NCBI RefSeq assembly: GCF_018130825.1
Contig: NZ_JAFCJS010000002.1
Coordinates: 434,001 to 498,000 of the forward strand
Source of the DNA: Bradyrhizobium liaoningense
GTDB lineage: Bacteria; Pseudomonadota; Alphaproteobacteria; Rhizobiales; Xanthobacteraceae
Length of the DNA: 64,000 nt
Reading direction: 5' to 3'
In this document: piece after piece, positions 26,393 through 36,778 of the stretch
How the letters are laid out: each line of letters begins with the position of its first letter
Position numbering within the stretch: the stretch's first letter is position 1
The notes under the pieces: generated by a model
What the model was told of the DNA's origin: nothing
The model's database searches: none
Seen by the model: only the letters and a program-made list of their open reading frames with translations
Translations under genes and position numbers: made by a program

Positions 26393-26656
26393 ATGAGACT
26401 ACCCCTCCTCCTGCTCGCCATTGCCGGATGCGTGTTTCTGGCATCAGCAGCCAGTGCACAACCGTTTCCGATGGCCGGTCCCAGCCCCGGACCTGGCTTC
26501 GGACCGCCACTCCTTCCACCTCCTCCGCCGCCACCGCCGCCTGGGCCCGCCTATGTCGGGCCTGACGCGGCATATGGTGCAGATTGCTGGTACGAACGGC
26601 ATCGCGTCTGGACCGGCAATGCGTGGCGCTATCGAAGAGTGCGCGTCTGCGACTGA
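26393..26656 (+). CDS. Small secreted proline-rich protein
   Basis: The ATG at 26393, with TTGGAG upstream, gives 87 residues. A signal peptide (MRLPLLLLAIAGCVFLASAASAQ) is followed by a Pro-rich stretch with nine Pro in a row and a short C-terminal domain with two Cys (ADCWYERHRVWTGNAWRYRRVRVCD). Small proteins of this build are common in Bradyrhizobium and lack a known role. The frame extends left to 26219, but that part looks non-coding. Confidence 0.6.
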   Translation: MRLPLLLLAIAGCVFLASAASAQPFPMAGPSPGPGFGPPLLPPPPPPPPPGPAYVGPDAAYGADCWYERHRVWTGNAWRYRRVRVCD

Positions 26657-27200
26657 CGTTCGGCCTGCTTCGTGAAAGGATGGTTTTGGCGCCGCTGGGC
26701 ATCCGATGATGGGCTTCCGACAGTGGTGGTCAGGAGCACTTCGAAGAGCGCACCAGGGCTCTACCGATAGCCCTGTGGCTAGAACAACGAGTCCGGGAGT
26801 GTCACGCAACGTTGACGAGCAGTGTTCGAGCCGGTGCCATGACGTTGATCGTCCGCAGGCAGAGCGATGTCGAACGCTCAAAGCAACACCAAGAGGGCTG
26901 CCCCGGAGCGCTCCACCTGGATTCGTGACGCTCGCGGGGTGCCCTCACCTATTGGGGCAACGGCGCGCTGGCCATCCAGGCCCTCAGCTTGGATTTTTTG
27001 CGTTTGCGTTCCAATTGCCAACCTGCTTGTCGCGATACGACCGTTGCAGTGATACGGCAGTGAACTGCTGTGGCGATGCACCAGAGGATCGCTCAGTGCT
27101 CGCTTTCCGTCGACCATCATCTGATCAGGATCCTCGCGCGCAACTGTCTGCTACAGTGCGTACGTCGCGCCCCGCGACGATCGGGCCTCCGAAGGATCTT
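26657..27200. other. Stretch without recognisable genes
   Basis: Frames here are short or poor in character on both strands. It appears to be eroded DNA leading into the pseudogenes to the right. Confidence 0.3.
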
Positions 27201-27618
27201 TCACCCGATCTGAGCCCGGCGAGGACTGGGAATCACCTGCGTTCCAAACCGCTCGAGCGCTTGAATCCGCTGCTCGTTCGGGGCGCGCCGGATCAGTGCC
27301 AGGACATGCCCGGCACCGCAGCCCCGACATTGCATGATAATTTGCTCGGCGATCTGAGCGGGCGTACCGGCACCACGCCCATGACGCAGAGCCGCAGCCG
27401 CGCGGTCGAGCGAGCAGCCGCAGCGATCAGCAGATTGGCCGATGGTCTGTACGAAAGACCACAAGGTGCTCGCTGAAGAAGATACCTTCTAACCCAAGCG
27501 CCTCTATCCCTGGCCAGAGCGCGATCGCGTTGTCGAATACAATTGTGGCAGCCTGCTCCGTGACTTCGCCGCCTGCGTCGGACGCATACAGAAACTCGAA
27601 TATCCAAGACTTGATCAT
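27201..27618 (-). pseudogene. Luciferase-like flavin monooxygenase remnant
   Basis: Three minus-strand frames together recall a luciferase-like monooxygenase. The N-terminus reads NAIALWPGIEALGLEGIFFSEH (about 27618-27480). A second frame continues PSANLLIAAAARSTARLRLCVMGVV. A third carries the C-terminal GTPAQIAEQIIMQCRGCGAGH ... ALERFGTQVIP. At least two frameshifts and an internal loss of roughly 250 codons leave no functional protein. Confidence 0.65.
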
Positions 27619-27828
27619 CCGTTTTCTACTTGATGGTGCTTAGGCCTATGGCATCTTTTTTCGCGTTAGCCCGATCGCCGAACCAACTCATCAATGCGCC
27701 GCGGGCCACGCGGGTCCGCGTATAGCGGCATCGAAACGCAGATGATCCAGTGTGGACTTATGAGAGTCCTAGTCGGGTTTGACGGGCACTTTCCTCCTGA
27801 TGGTCGTGCGCACCTCGATCTTGAAGCT

Positions 27829-28350
27829 TCACGCGATAGCGAACCGAAAACAGCGATAGGTCTGAACGTCCCATGACATCCCCCAGATACCCTTCGGAGC
27901 AACCATCATGGTGGCGGTTGCCAGCCCGCCGAGGAGGATCAAGTAAGGGGACCCAAATTCCGCAAGAAATGACCGCAAGTAGAGGAGAGTACCAATGATA
28001 GGTCCTTCAATGGTGCCAATCCCTCCGATCACCACCATAAAGATGACAAAGGCTGTCCCGCGACGCTGAATGCAGCATTGGTGAATACCCTGATCTTGGC
28101 CAGCGGCCGGACGCAGTCGGGCGATGTTTTCGTGAGCAGAGGCGGCTCCCGGGCCATCGACACCCGGATAAGCTCGCTGGATATTGGCCCAGATGATCCA
28201 AGGCGGCGGGACAGCGCGGGCGCGAGTGGCCAGGTGCCTCTGTTCGATGCAGCTCACACTGGAGGCCGGCGCGCGCTGCCAGGTACAGCCGCGACGGCGA
28301 TGGCCGCCTTGACAAGATCGAGAGCCCGTTTCCCAGCATGGATGCAAACG
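27829..28350 (-). pseudogene. LivM permease C-terminal remnant
   Basis: The minus-strand frame has about 60 recognisable residues of a branched-chain-type permease: FVIFMVVIGGIGTIEGPIIG, LILLGGLATATMMVAPKGIWGM. The upstream half of the frame has no helices and no homology. It is a fragment of a transporter different from the two intact Liv systems in this window. Confidence 0.65.
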
Positions 28351-28736
28351 CTGCGTTTTGGGTCGCCTTTACGAACCGCCGGGATCATCGGCACCTTGTC
28401 TAAGGAGGGCAAACTCGTGACGCCGCCACCTGCCATTTTGACGGCGGCACCTGATTTCTGAAGCACCGTCGGCCCCAGCGAGTACGCTACTCCATGGCAG
28501 TGAGAGCTCCTGCCCTCTCAATCAAACCATTGCCCTTGGGTCAGATGTCCAATCGGCTAGACCACGAGCCGCTCGTCTGGCACACCCCGCGCGATTTCCA
28601 CGGCCTTGAGAACGCTCCCGAACTCGGCAAGCCTCAGGTTGTTGCAATCTTACTCCACGTTCACTGTCGACTTCCAGATGAGGCCCGAGCTGGAGCCACG
28701 CGAACTACAGCCACCGACACAGCTTACCATCAGCAT
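28351..28736. other. Unassigned stretch
   Basis: A 70-residue minus-strand frame near 28254-28466 has protein-like character (KMAGGGVTSLPSLDKVPMIPAVRKG) but no family I recognise. Nothing else was seen. Confidence 0.25.
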
Positions 28737-29708
28737 TCAAAGCGGCGCAGTCGGTACGATGCGAGCGAGTAAAGGTAGATTTGAGCGCCATAACATGCAG
28801 TGGCGCGCCCGGGCGGCCTGGCCGGCAGCAAGTTCGGAAAGCTGCTCCCGTGAGAACACATGCCTCTCGCAGAAGAACGGCCGAAGCGGATTGCGCGAGA
28901 AGAAGTTGTAGAAGAGCGCGCAGCGGTCGCGCGCGCTTGCTGGGCGCCCACGATGGTAGTGAGTTGCGACGTCAGTGAAGATTACCGTGCCGGCCCGACC
29001 GGTGCAGGTTGTCACGTCACCGTCTTCCAGCGTTCTTCCGAGCCTCTGCTCGAGCATTTCCTGCGTCAGGATTGGATAATTGGCGCCGTCGAGCGCGTCG
29101 CTGCCGGAAAAGGAGCGATGCAGGATCTCGAGGGGGCCGGTGTCCATGTCGACATCGTGCAAATAAACGACCACCTTGACCATCCGCCAATCTTCGACGT
29201 CGCGATGCCACCTGCGCGCCGCAATCTGCCTGCCGTCGGCGACAGTATAGAAGAAATTCAGTGTGTCATATGCAACGGGCAAGCCGAGATATGTCTCGAC
29301 AATGTTTAGAATGCGATCGTTCAGAGGCCAACGCACAATGTGCGGATGGCGCATCATATCGTCGGCCCCGACCTGCACCGTATATTCGCCGTCAAACTCG
29401 CCGTTCGCGGCACGGAGCGCGTAAGCGGCCGCTATCTCGGTCGCCGATCTCCAAAGCGCGTCCGTATCAGGCAGCCCCAGCTTTTCCAGCGAAGTGATAT
29501 GGACGCCGTTCGTATTCAAGCCGGCGACGATGTCCATCTCAAGCTGCGAGAGTTGGGGGAGGCGCGGCTGGTGAGATGCTCGTGCCGCCTCATAGGCCCC
29601 GCTCAATCTTCGACTGATCGCCGGAATTCCCAGAACTCTCAAGGCGGTCTCCGCCGGAAGGCTGCGGATTCGTCGCAAGGCCCGGTAGCGCAGCGTCGTC
29701 TGCTTCAT
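28737..29708 (-). CDS. Phytanoyl-CoA dioxygenase (PhyH)-like Fe(II)/2-oxoglutarate oxygenase
   Basis: The ATG at 29708 gives 323 residues. The Fe(II) triad is visible as His-x-Asp in RRWHRDVEDW and a distal His in THYHRGRPASARDRCALFYNF, whose Arg would bind 2-oxoglutarate. The strand segment VVVYLHDVDMDTGPLEILHRS fits the jelly-roll of PhyH-like enzymes. These hydroxylate or halogenate varied small molecules, so the substrate cannot be given. It is the most complete gene in an eroded region, flanked by remnants. Three GGGACTTT repeats lie right before the start. Confidence 0.75.
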   Translation of the reverse strand: MKQTTLRYRALRRIRSLPAETALRVLGIPAISRRLSGAYEAARASHQPRLPQLSQLEMDIVAGLNTNGVHITSLEKLGLPDTDALWRSATEIAAAYALRAANGEFDGEYTVQVGADDMMRHPHIVRWPLNDRILNIVETYLGLPVAYDTLNFFYTVADGRQIAARRWHRDVEDWRMVKVVVYLHDVDMDTGPLEILHRSFSGSDALDGANYPILTQEMLEQRLGRTLEDGDVTTCTGRAGTVIFTDVATHYHRGRPASARDRCALFYNFFSRNPLRPFFCERHVFSREQLSELAAGQAARARHCMLWRSNLPLLARIVPTAPL

Positions 29709-30356
29709 GTCCCAAAGTCCCAAAGTCCCGGAGTAAGATCGGTGTGCACCGCGCTCGCCGTCGGACGAAGCGGGACCCGCTATTCACTCATTGCGGAGAC
29801 TAGAGGCTAAAATCCGGCTTTACCTGTTACCAAGTGTAACTGTACCTTATTGCCCGCGATCGTGTAGGATTCCGCGTGCGGCCTGCATGCCGATCAATAC
29901 GGCGCATCCGGGAGCGCCTCAGTATCGAGCGCACCAAGCGACTCCTGATGTCTTGAGCAACCTCCCAGCTGCCTGTGCTATGGGCGCGATGCGCCGAACG
30001 TCGCCCGGCCGCTTACACCACGTCATGACCGACAGATGGATTGGCCACTCGTTGGCAATCGCTCCCGGTACGATTTGGATCGTTGCATGCCCCAAACGCT
30101 GAACGATGTGGAGTCGCGCCCTCCAACCTCAAGCCGGCGCTCACCCCCATCTATGCCTCAACTCGGGGCGTCAACGCTTGCCAAAGCCCCACACGAGAAT
30201 CTCTTGTCTCGTGCTGACGAAGACATCGAACGTCGGCTGGGTTCCGCTATCATCAAGCCCGCCAGGGCGTCACCCAAATGAGAGGAGCAGCTGGATTCGC
30301 CTATGCGAGGTTATCGAACCCCTCTTCCGCTGGACTCCGAACGTCTGAAATCCAAC
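29709..30356. other. Stretch without recognisable genes
   Basis: About 650 bases lie between two leftward genes. The part next to 29709 carries GGGACTTT tandem copies and probably the promoter of the PhyH-like gene. No coding frame or RNA was supported. Confidence 0.3.
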
Positions 30357-30890
30357 TCAATTCGGCAGCGCGAACGCGGGCCTCTGGCTCGCGCGGTGGT
30401 CGATGACGCCTGGAAGATCGACCACATTACAGGCGATCAGCGAGGCCATGCGCCAGAAAAGATGAGCGATACGGGCAAAAATCAAACGCTCGCGCTCGAC
30501 CTCGGCGGTCGTATTGGAAATGGTCAGCGTCTCGAGCCCGACGATCTTTCTCGCATCGGGCCAGATTGCCATCGACTGCGCGATTGCGGATATGCAATCC
30601 GCATCATCTTCGTCGGCCGGGGGCGGCAGCAGGCCGAGATATCGGAGCGGGACTGCATGGAACTTGTACGCGTCATAGCCGAGCTGTAGCAATATCTTCT
30701 CCGGAACGGCGATATCGGTGGCAAATGAGACCAGCCTCGCCTCACGCAACACATCTGGCTCGATGCTAGTGAGATCTCGTTCGTTCCGCGCACAACAGAC
30801 GCGCAACTCTGGATTGTGCTCGAGCAAGAGCCTTGCAATGGGGGCCTGATGCTGGACGGTGCTCGTGAGCAAGATAATGGTCTTCATCAT
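30357..30890 (-). CDS. Formyltransferase-like protein with altered active loop
   Basis: The 177-residue protein follows GGAAGG. Its frame recalls small proteins of the methionyl-tRNA/hydroxymethyl formyltransferase group, which read ...GYGAYNFHPGPPxYPGL... at the active loop. Here the loop is GYDAYKFHAVPLRYLGL, so the conserved Asn-Phe-His-Pro part is damaged: the His is kept, while the Asn and the first Pro are lost. A short acidic insert (PPPADEDDADC) follows, and the C-terminal helix ARIAHLFWRMASLIA is conserved. It may be a diverged or inactive relative. The family call is moderate. Confidence 0.5.
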   Translation of the reverse strand: MMKTIILLTSTVQHQAPIARLLLEHNPELRVCCARNERDLTSIEPDVLREARLVSFATDIAVPEKILLQLGYDAYKFHAVPLRYLGLLPPPADEDDADCISAIAQSMAIWPDARKIVGLETLTISNTTAEVERERLIFARIAHLFWRMASLIACNVVDLPGVIDHRASQRPAFALPN

Positions 30891-31767
30891 AGATTACCTT
30901 CCGCCGGAGTAGAAATATCAACTGTCGGCCTAACCGACGCCACAAGGACGGGTTGGCGAACTCGCCCTCCGCGCCTGTAGTGATCGCCAGACCTAACAGG
31001 ATCTGGCGACAGCCGAGCCAAAGCGTCACGACCGCACTCATCCAAACAACTGCCGACAACTAACGAGATTTGCCCTGCGTCAGCCCGCCGGCCCCGGATT
31101 CCGCTCAGCCCTTCGATTTCAACGGTCAATGCCGCACGATCAGGCGCACTTTTTTCCAGTTTTTTGACCAACAGCTCGGACGCGGGCTCGTGCTCGGGGG
31201 GCTCGCCCGCCTCTCAACGCCGTTGCGCCTCCGCGACCGATGTGCCGGTCCCGGAGGATCGTCCCCATTGAGACAGCTCCGGCACCCTGCGATCTACCCG
31301 GTGATGACGCGAGCGACACCATGAAATGGTCTGACATTCTTTGAAACAACGGGACCTCCAATCGCGACGCACGGTCTGTCTGGCGTCACGCACATCATCG
31401 CGACCGAACGAGCGCGCAATCTCACACTCACCACTGAGCAGCGATCATGACGACGCTCGCCCGTTCTTCCGCGTCGCCGTCTCTTTCGATGGTCCTCACG
31501 ACCGACCTGGGCATCGATCGGCTCGACCTCCATCGCTGGGAGCGCAAGCCGCCGCTCGGACGTCTCTGCCGGTATTGCCAGCGCTCAAAGCCTTGCGTCG
31601 CCGAACCGCGACAGATGCGCGCACGCGCAGTAAAAACCGCCTGCATCAGCGGTTCGGCCTACTTTTCGCGCCTGGATATGCCGCCCCATACGTTTCATCT
31701 GCAGAGAACTTCCTTGTGGTTGGCCGATGCACTCATCGCGCCCATAGCCAGTGAACCGAGGCCCCCG
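30891..31767. other. Stretch without recognisable genes
   Basis: About 880 bases hold only weak frames on both strands. One minus-strand frame near 30900-31059 has a helix-like segment but no family match. The flgD promoter should lie in the right part. Confidence 0.3.
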
Positions 31768-32439
31768 ATGACTGTCTCCGCGACCACATCCGCTTCGACC
31801 GCAACAACAGCCACGACGTCGTCCTCGAGCTCTTCCTCGTCGTCGAGCAACCTCTCCTCAAGCGACTTCTTGAAGATCCTGGTCAGCGAGCTACAAAATC
31901 AGAATCCGCTCGACACGACATCAACCACTGAACTCACCAATCAATTGATGTCATACTCGAACTACGATCAGCAGCAGTCCATCAATAGCAGTCTGAGCTC
32001 GCTATCGAGTTCCTTTTCTAGCCTCGTGACGCTAAACTCCGTCAACTATATCGGCCATACCGTGGAAGCAAAAACCGATACGGCAACGCTCACTAACGGC
32101 TCAGCGACGTACGGTTACTCGTTATCCAGCACGGCATCGAACGTATCGATCAGCATCAACGATTCCTCTGGAAAGACCGTGTGGACTGGAACTGGCACCG
32201 GCAACGCCGGATCCAACACATTCACGTGGGACGGCAAGGATTCGGACGGCAATCAGCTCACAGACGGCGGCCAATACACGATATCGGTGACAGCGACCAA
32301 TTCCGTCGGCAACTCGGTCTTCAATTATGCAACGACGACAGGTAAAGTGACCGGCATCGATACCTCGACCAGCACGCCATCACTCACCGTGAACGGCGTC
32401 TCCGTCAGTGCCGCAAACATCGTCGGCGTAACGGACTGA
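31768..32439 (+). CDS. flgD: Orphan flagellar hook-capping protein FlgD
   Basis: The ATG at 31768 behind GAGG gives 223 residues; the frame is open further left without coding character. After a low-complexity Ser/Thr N-terminus come the FlgD landmarks LSSSDFLKILVSELQNQNPL and TTELTNQLMSYSNYDQQQ, then the beta domain with TFTWDGKDSDGNQLTDGGQYT. FlgD caps the growing hook and guides FlgE assembly. No other flagellar gene lies in the window, so it is separated from its system: either an extra copy or a moved gene. Confidence 0.88.
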   Translation: MTVSATTSASTATTATTSSSSSSSSSSNLSSSDFLKILVSELQNQNPLDTTSTTELTNQLMSYSNYDQQQSINSSLSSLSSSFSSLVTLNSVNYIGHTVEAKTDTATLTNGSATYGYSLSSTASNVSISINDSSGKTVWTGTGTGNAGSNTFTWDGKDSDGNQLTDGGQYTISVTATNSVGNSVFNYATTTGKVTGIDTSTSTPSLTVNGVSVSAANIVGVTD

Positions 32440-32659
32440 TCCATGAAGTTCTATCTGGGCTTGGACGGGCCGGGTTAGGGTCGTCCGTGTGGCCCAAGAT
32501 GGTCCTCAGGCGCTTAAGGCCCAATCAGCCACCGCCTCAGAACCTGGATGTTGACGCCCTCGGCGGCATTCCTTCCGTGTCTTGGCTCAGTCAAGCATGC
32601 CATGCGGGCGCGCACCAACGGTTTAGCGTTCGCTCACAAGCGAGTTGCAGGGATTGTCC

Positions 32660-33829
32660 TTACGTGGCGGCTCCCCGTTGCAACAGCCGCGCGATGCGCG
32701 CATTCGATCTCCGGATCACTTCCGTCAGCGCTGGCGGTGGCTCAACCACGACGCCAGCGATGATCATCCAAACGCCGGAGCCAATCGCGGCGAACAACAT
32801 CATGTACTGCACGTACGCGACCTCCGGCGATTTGACGACCATCACCGAACAGGCGTAGCCCGCCATGCGTAGGCCAAGGATAGCGAGCACCGAGCCGCCA
32901 ATCGAGAAGTTACGGCTCTGGCGGGTGGTGCGAGGCGCACCGAGGAAGGCGAAGGTCAGCACGGCAAAGGCAAACGGATAGATCGGCGCCAACAGGCTGT
33001 CGTGCAAGGCCGAGCGGAACTGACCGGGAATCTGCTTGTAGACGGGATCATCCTCGGACGGTGCGAACAGCTCCCAGAGATAGCGCTCGCGGATGCCGAG
33101 TGTGACGTCGCGGCCCTGGCCCGAGAACTTCGACATGTCGAAACCGTAACGACCGAAGGCCACCAGCGCGGGATCGCGTTTGCCCGCCTCGAAGCGCTGG
33201 AGATTGCCCGTCTCCAGCACCAGGAACGATCCGGTATCGTTCTTCACGACCTCGCCGTGTTCGGCGACGATCGAGACACGTTCATTGGGATCGCGGCGGT
33301 CGTCGATGAAGATGCCGGCGAGGATGCCGCCGGGCTGGCGTTCCCGGATCCGGATCGTCAGGTTCTTGTCGAGCTGGGCGAAGCGGCCGGGCTGGAGGAT
33401 GTTGGTGAGCACGTCCGCGGTGATCTCGGCGTCCCACTGCTTGATCCGCCGCATGCCGTCGGGGGCGAGATAGGCCGCGATGAAGGCGACCAGCAGCGCC
33501 ACCACGCAGGTAGCGTAGAAGAACGGATAGAACAGCCGGAACGGCGAGAAGCCGGCCGCATTCATCACGATGATCTCGGAATCGGTCGCGAGCTTGTTCA
33601 GCGTGTGCGAGATCGCGATCATCAGCGCGATCGGCGAGATGATCAGGACGAGGGCCGGGATGACGAGGCTGGTGATGCCGAGGAAGGTGAGGATGGTCTG
33701 ACCCTGGCTCGTCATCAGGTCGATGCCGCGCAACGCCTGCGTAATCCAGATCACGCCGGTGAGGCTGACCAGGACCAGCGCAAACGACGCCAGCGTCGTG
33801 CGGAAGATATACCTATCGATCGACCCCAT
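32660..33829 (-). CDS. lptF: Orphan lipopolysaccharide export permease LptF
   Basis: The 389-residue protein has the LptF/LptG architecture: helices near residues 12-35, 48-72 and 95-120, a large periplasmic domain (about 140-270) and C-terminal helices. MGSIDRYIFRTTLASFALVLVSL, NKLATDSEIIVMNAAGFSP and the domain-end SLLAPIYPFAFAVLTFAFLG match alphaproteobacterial LptF. LptF works with LptG and LptB2 to pull LPS out of the inner membrane. The expected lptG is not next to it; flgD is convergent instead. It may be a second copy beside a chromosomal lptFG pair. Confidence 0.85.
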   Translation of the reverse strand: MGSIDRYIFRTTLASFALVLVSLTGVIWITQALRGIDLMTSQGQTILTFLGITSLVIPALVLIISPIALMIAISHTLNKLATDSEIIVMNAAGFSPFRLFYPFFYATCVVALLVAFIAAYLAPDGMRRIKQWDAEITADVLTNILQPGRFAQLDKNLTIRIRERQPGGILAGIFIDDRRDPNERVSIVAEHGEVVKNDTGSFLVLETGNLQRFEAGKRDPALVAFGRYGFDMSKFSGQGRDVTLGIRERYLWELFAPSEDDPVYKQIPGQFRSALHDSLLAPIYPFAFAVLTFAFLGAPRTTRQSRNFSIGGSVLAILGLRMAGYACSVMVVKSPEVAYVQYMMLFAAIGSGVWMIIAGVVVEPPPALTEVIRRSNARIARLLQRGAAT

Positions 33830-34561
33830 GCATCACCGTCCACCCCATGAATTCCGAGAACGTTACGATCGCTTTGGCACTCGCATCGCCGAGTACAGTA
33901 CCCAGCTACGGCGCGAAGATCTCAACCGCTTAATTGAGGCTCGACCTCGATCGCGACCGTGAGCGCTCCCCGCGCTCGGCTTGACGAGAGCGACGCTGCT
34001 CGGCTTACAGTCATGCACACAGATCTCGCCGTACTAAATTATTTCACTATATTTCTGGAAGTTGAGGGCTCAGCGCAAATTGAACTTGCATCGCCCGCCA
34101 CCGCTATCGATGTCGAAATCATATTCGAGGGAATGCGCGTAAAACGAGCCCCCCATACATAACGAAATACTGGCTCGCAGGCGCAGGACACGATCGACGC
34201 GAGCCCATCAACTGGAACAAGAGCTCTCAAGGAGGGAGCCGCGAGCTTATCGCGAAACTCGCAAAGGACCGCATCCATCAGACCCTACATTTACATTTCA
34301 GCAACATTCCGCCTACCGAACCGCCGTCGTTGCAGTGTCACCCCGCCGCAATTCGAGGTCGCCAAGGGTCCGAACGCTCACCTCGAACTCATAGAGGCAG
34401 CTTGGCGTTTCTCTACCGATCCCTCGCCTCATCCGCTCGCCGATGAAACACTCATAAACGCATCACAATCTAGCAAGAGCAGGCTGCCATATCCCTACGC
34501 CCCCTGTGGGAAAGCGCGATCTGGTCCGGCAAACTCTTAGAGCTTTGCACTCTTAGTGCGC
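33830..34561. other. Stretch without recognisable genes
   Basis: About 730 bases have only short frames, one of 67 codons at 33959-34162 without family resemblance. They probably include the lptF promoter and old debris. Confidence 0.3.
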
Positions 34562-35855
34562 TTCAGTGGTCAAATCACCGCGCTGGTAATGGCTTTACTT
34601 GTGCTGGTTTATGCGCTGATAGCCGGCGACATCATGCTCGACCGCACGGCTTAAGGACGATCCGTTCAGGCAGTTCGAGCTTGTTGCAAGGATCATTGAA
34701 GAAACACCCCGCGACGAGCGTCGCATTGTCCTTCAGAATATTGATCGCACTCTTTCTGATCTTGATCTTCGACTGTTTGATGGCAAACTTCTCGCAGCAG
34801 CCACGCGGGCCCGCATAACTATTCCGCCACTGCTCAATGGCGGTGCCGAACTGCTCCTGCAGCATCGATCCGAAACGACCAGCGTCCTGCTTCATCTTGG
34901 AGATGGTGACATTCTTGACGCCACAGTGGAAACACCGAACCCGCCAAGATTCGTGACGGGTCTCTGGCCGAGCAACCTGTTGTTCCTGATTGTCGGCACT
35001 TCGATGCTCAGCATGTGGGCTAGCCGCGCCCTGAGCGCACCCTTGTCGGTATTCGCCACGGCAGCGGATAGTTTCGGTCTTAATCGACCATCGGCGCCGT
35101 TACCCGAGATTGGACCGGAGGAGATCAGGACTGCGACGAGAGCGTTGAACTGGATGCAGGATCGAATCACGTCTCTGATCAACAATAGAAGCCACATGCT
35201 CGCCGCGATCAGCCATGATTTGCGGACCCCGATCACCCGACTCCGGCTGCGTTCGGAATATATTTGAAGATCCTACGCAGCGTATGCAGATCTTGCGCGA
35301 TTTCGACGAGATGCAATCGATGCTCGACTCTATTCGGACGCTCCTGCGTGGCACGAGCGCCGTCAAGCCGACTCTCGTAGACCTCGCCGCGCTGGTGCAA
35401 ATGGTGTGCGATGAGTTTTCGGATCTATGACGTTCCGTAGATTATCACGGCCCGACGCGCCTCGCACTGACCGCCAAACCGGATGAGATCTAACGCGCCA
35501 TCAGCAATCTGATCGATAATGCCACTTGGCTCTGGCACCAAAGCAGACGTCACCCTACGCCTCGGCTGCGCGGCCGCGACCATCGAGATCTCGGATAATG
35601 GCCCCGGAATTCCGGATCACAGAAAAGCGGCCATGCTTGCCTTTTCGCTCGGAGCGACGATCCTCGCACGAGGAACAAGACCAGCGGCTCTGGGCTCGGG
35701 CTTTCGATCGCCCAGAACATCATTGAGGCGCACGGCGGATCGCTCTTGTTGCAGGACAGGCGACCGCATGGCCTCAAGGTATTCATCTCTCTTCCCGACG
35801 GCAGCCAGGCAGGGCGTTCGGGCGAGGAGCTTTTTAGTCCGGCGGCCGCGGTAAC
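34562..35855 (+). pseudogene. Sensor histidine kinase, multiply frameshifted
   Basis: Pieces of one kinase follow in order on the plus strand. First is a transmembrane segment (ITALVMALLVLVYALIAGDI). After a frameshift near 34655 comes a periplasmic part, a second helix (NLLFLIVGTSMLSMWAS), HAMP and the phosphoacceptor helix ISHDLRTPITRLRLR. A second shift near 35260 leads to LRDFDEMQSMLDSIRTLLRG, which runs into a stop. The ATPase domain is left as the N-box RAISNLIDNA after a stop, the G1 box EISDNGPGIPD, and after another shift the G2 box LGLSIAQNIIEAHGG. With several shifts and stops it cannot be made whole. It was an EnvZ-like kinase. Confidence 0.75.
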
Positions 35856-36778
35856 TGCCGTGACGGGGCCCGCAGCTCCTTTGCAGCCGCTCTCCATCGT
35901 CGCTCAAGGCAATGCGCAGATCGACCACGCCGCACGACGATTGGCCTGTGGCGGAGCGCCATGTTCTAGGGGACAGCAAGATCGTCCAGGTTTGTCAGGC
36001 CCCCTGCCGGAGCGTCGAGGCCCTCTTGCCGGCCTTATGGTGACTCTGCTTGACTTGACGTCGATTCGCTCCTTCTGCAACAGGCGTCAATGAACGCCAA
36101 TACAATGAAATTTTTCCCAGCTTGATGGGCCTGCAGCAAACGCTCTAGAGTCGCTCTCGTGGTCCAAGACCTTCAAATTCTCGGGCCGCGATGGGCCGCC
36201 GCCCAAGCCCCGGACGTTGACGAGACGCCCGGCGGCGGTCCTACGCTTGTAGCGTTGACCTTGGCGACATTCGTTAGTGGCTCAAAGGCCGGTCCGCCGT
36301 GGTGACTTCCGAAGGGTATGCTTTCTAGTTTGACACGAAGCTATCATAATAAGAGCGTCGTGCATTACGCCTGGTGACCTCTGGCTCCGGCCACAACTAA
36401 CGCGCGCCGGTCGATTACTTAATGTCACGACCTCCACTATCACCAAGTTGCATTTACCCCTAACCGGACGGCATCGACCCCGGCTGTTGATTATCGATCC
36501 TGTTAAAACAACGCAGCTGCACGTCTCTCGGCAGGCATCGCAAGTGGAGGCCACGTTCAGGGCGGTAGCATCGAAGATATATAGCTCTTTCGATCACAAC
36601 GACAGGATCGATGAGACCACCATCACAGTCAATCTCGTTGTGGTTTACAGCAACGGTACGAACTGTCCGAAGATCGGTGTCCTGGATGCCACCTTGCAGG
36701 GCGCCCGCTCCCCACCCTATCATCAGTTTCGGAAAAACCCGGTCTGCCGTATCTCTCGGCCCCACGAACGGACTGTCG
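35856..36778. other. Stretch without recognisable genes
   Basis: About 920 bases lie between the kinase remnant and the antiporter gene. The long frame running into the antiporter from 36448 has no coding character before the frameshift at about 36840. No RNA or repeat was found. Confidence 0.3.

Noticed and set aside
36448..36778. A 656-residue antiporter starting at 36448
   Set aside because: The N-terminal 130 codons have no family resemblance; the family N-terminus is found in the other frame from 36779.
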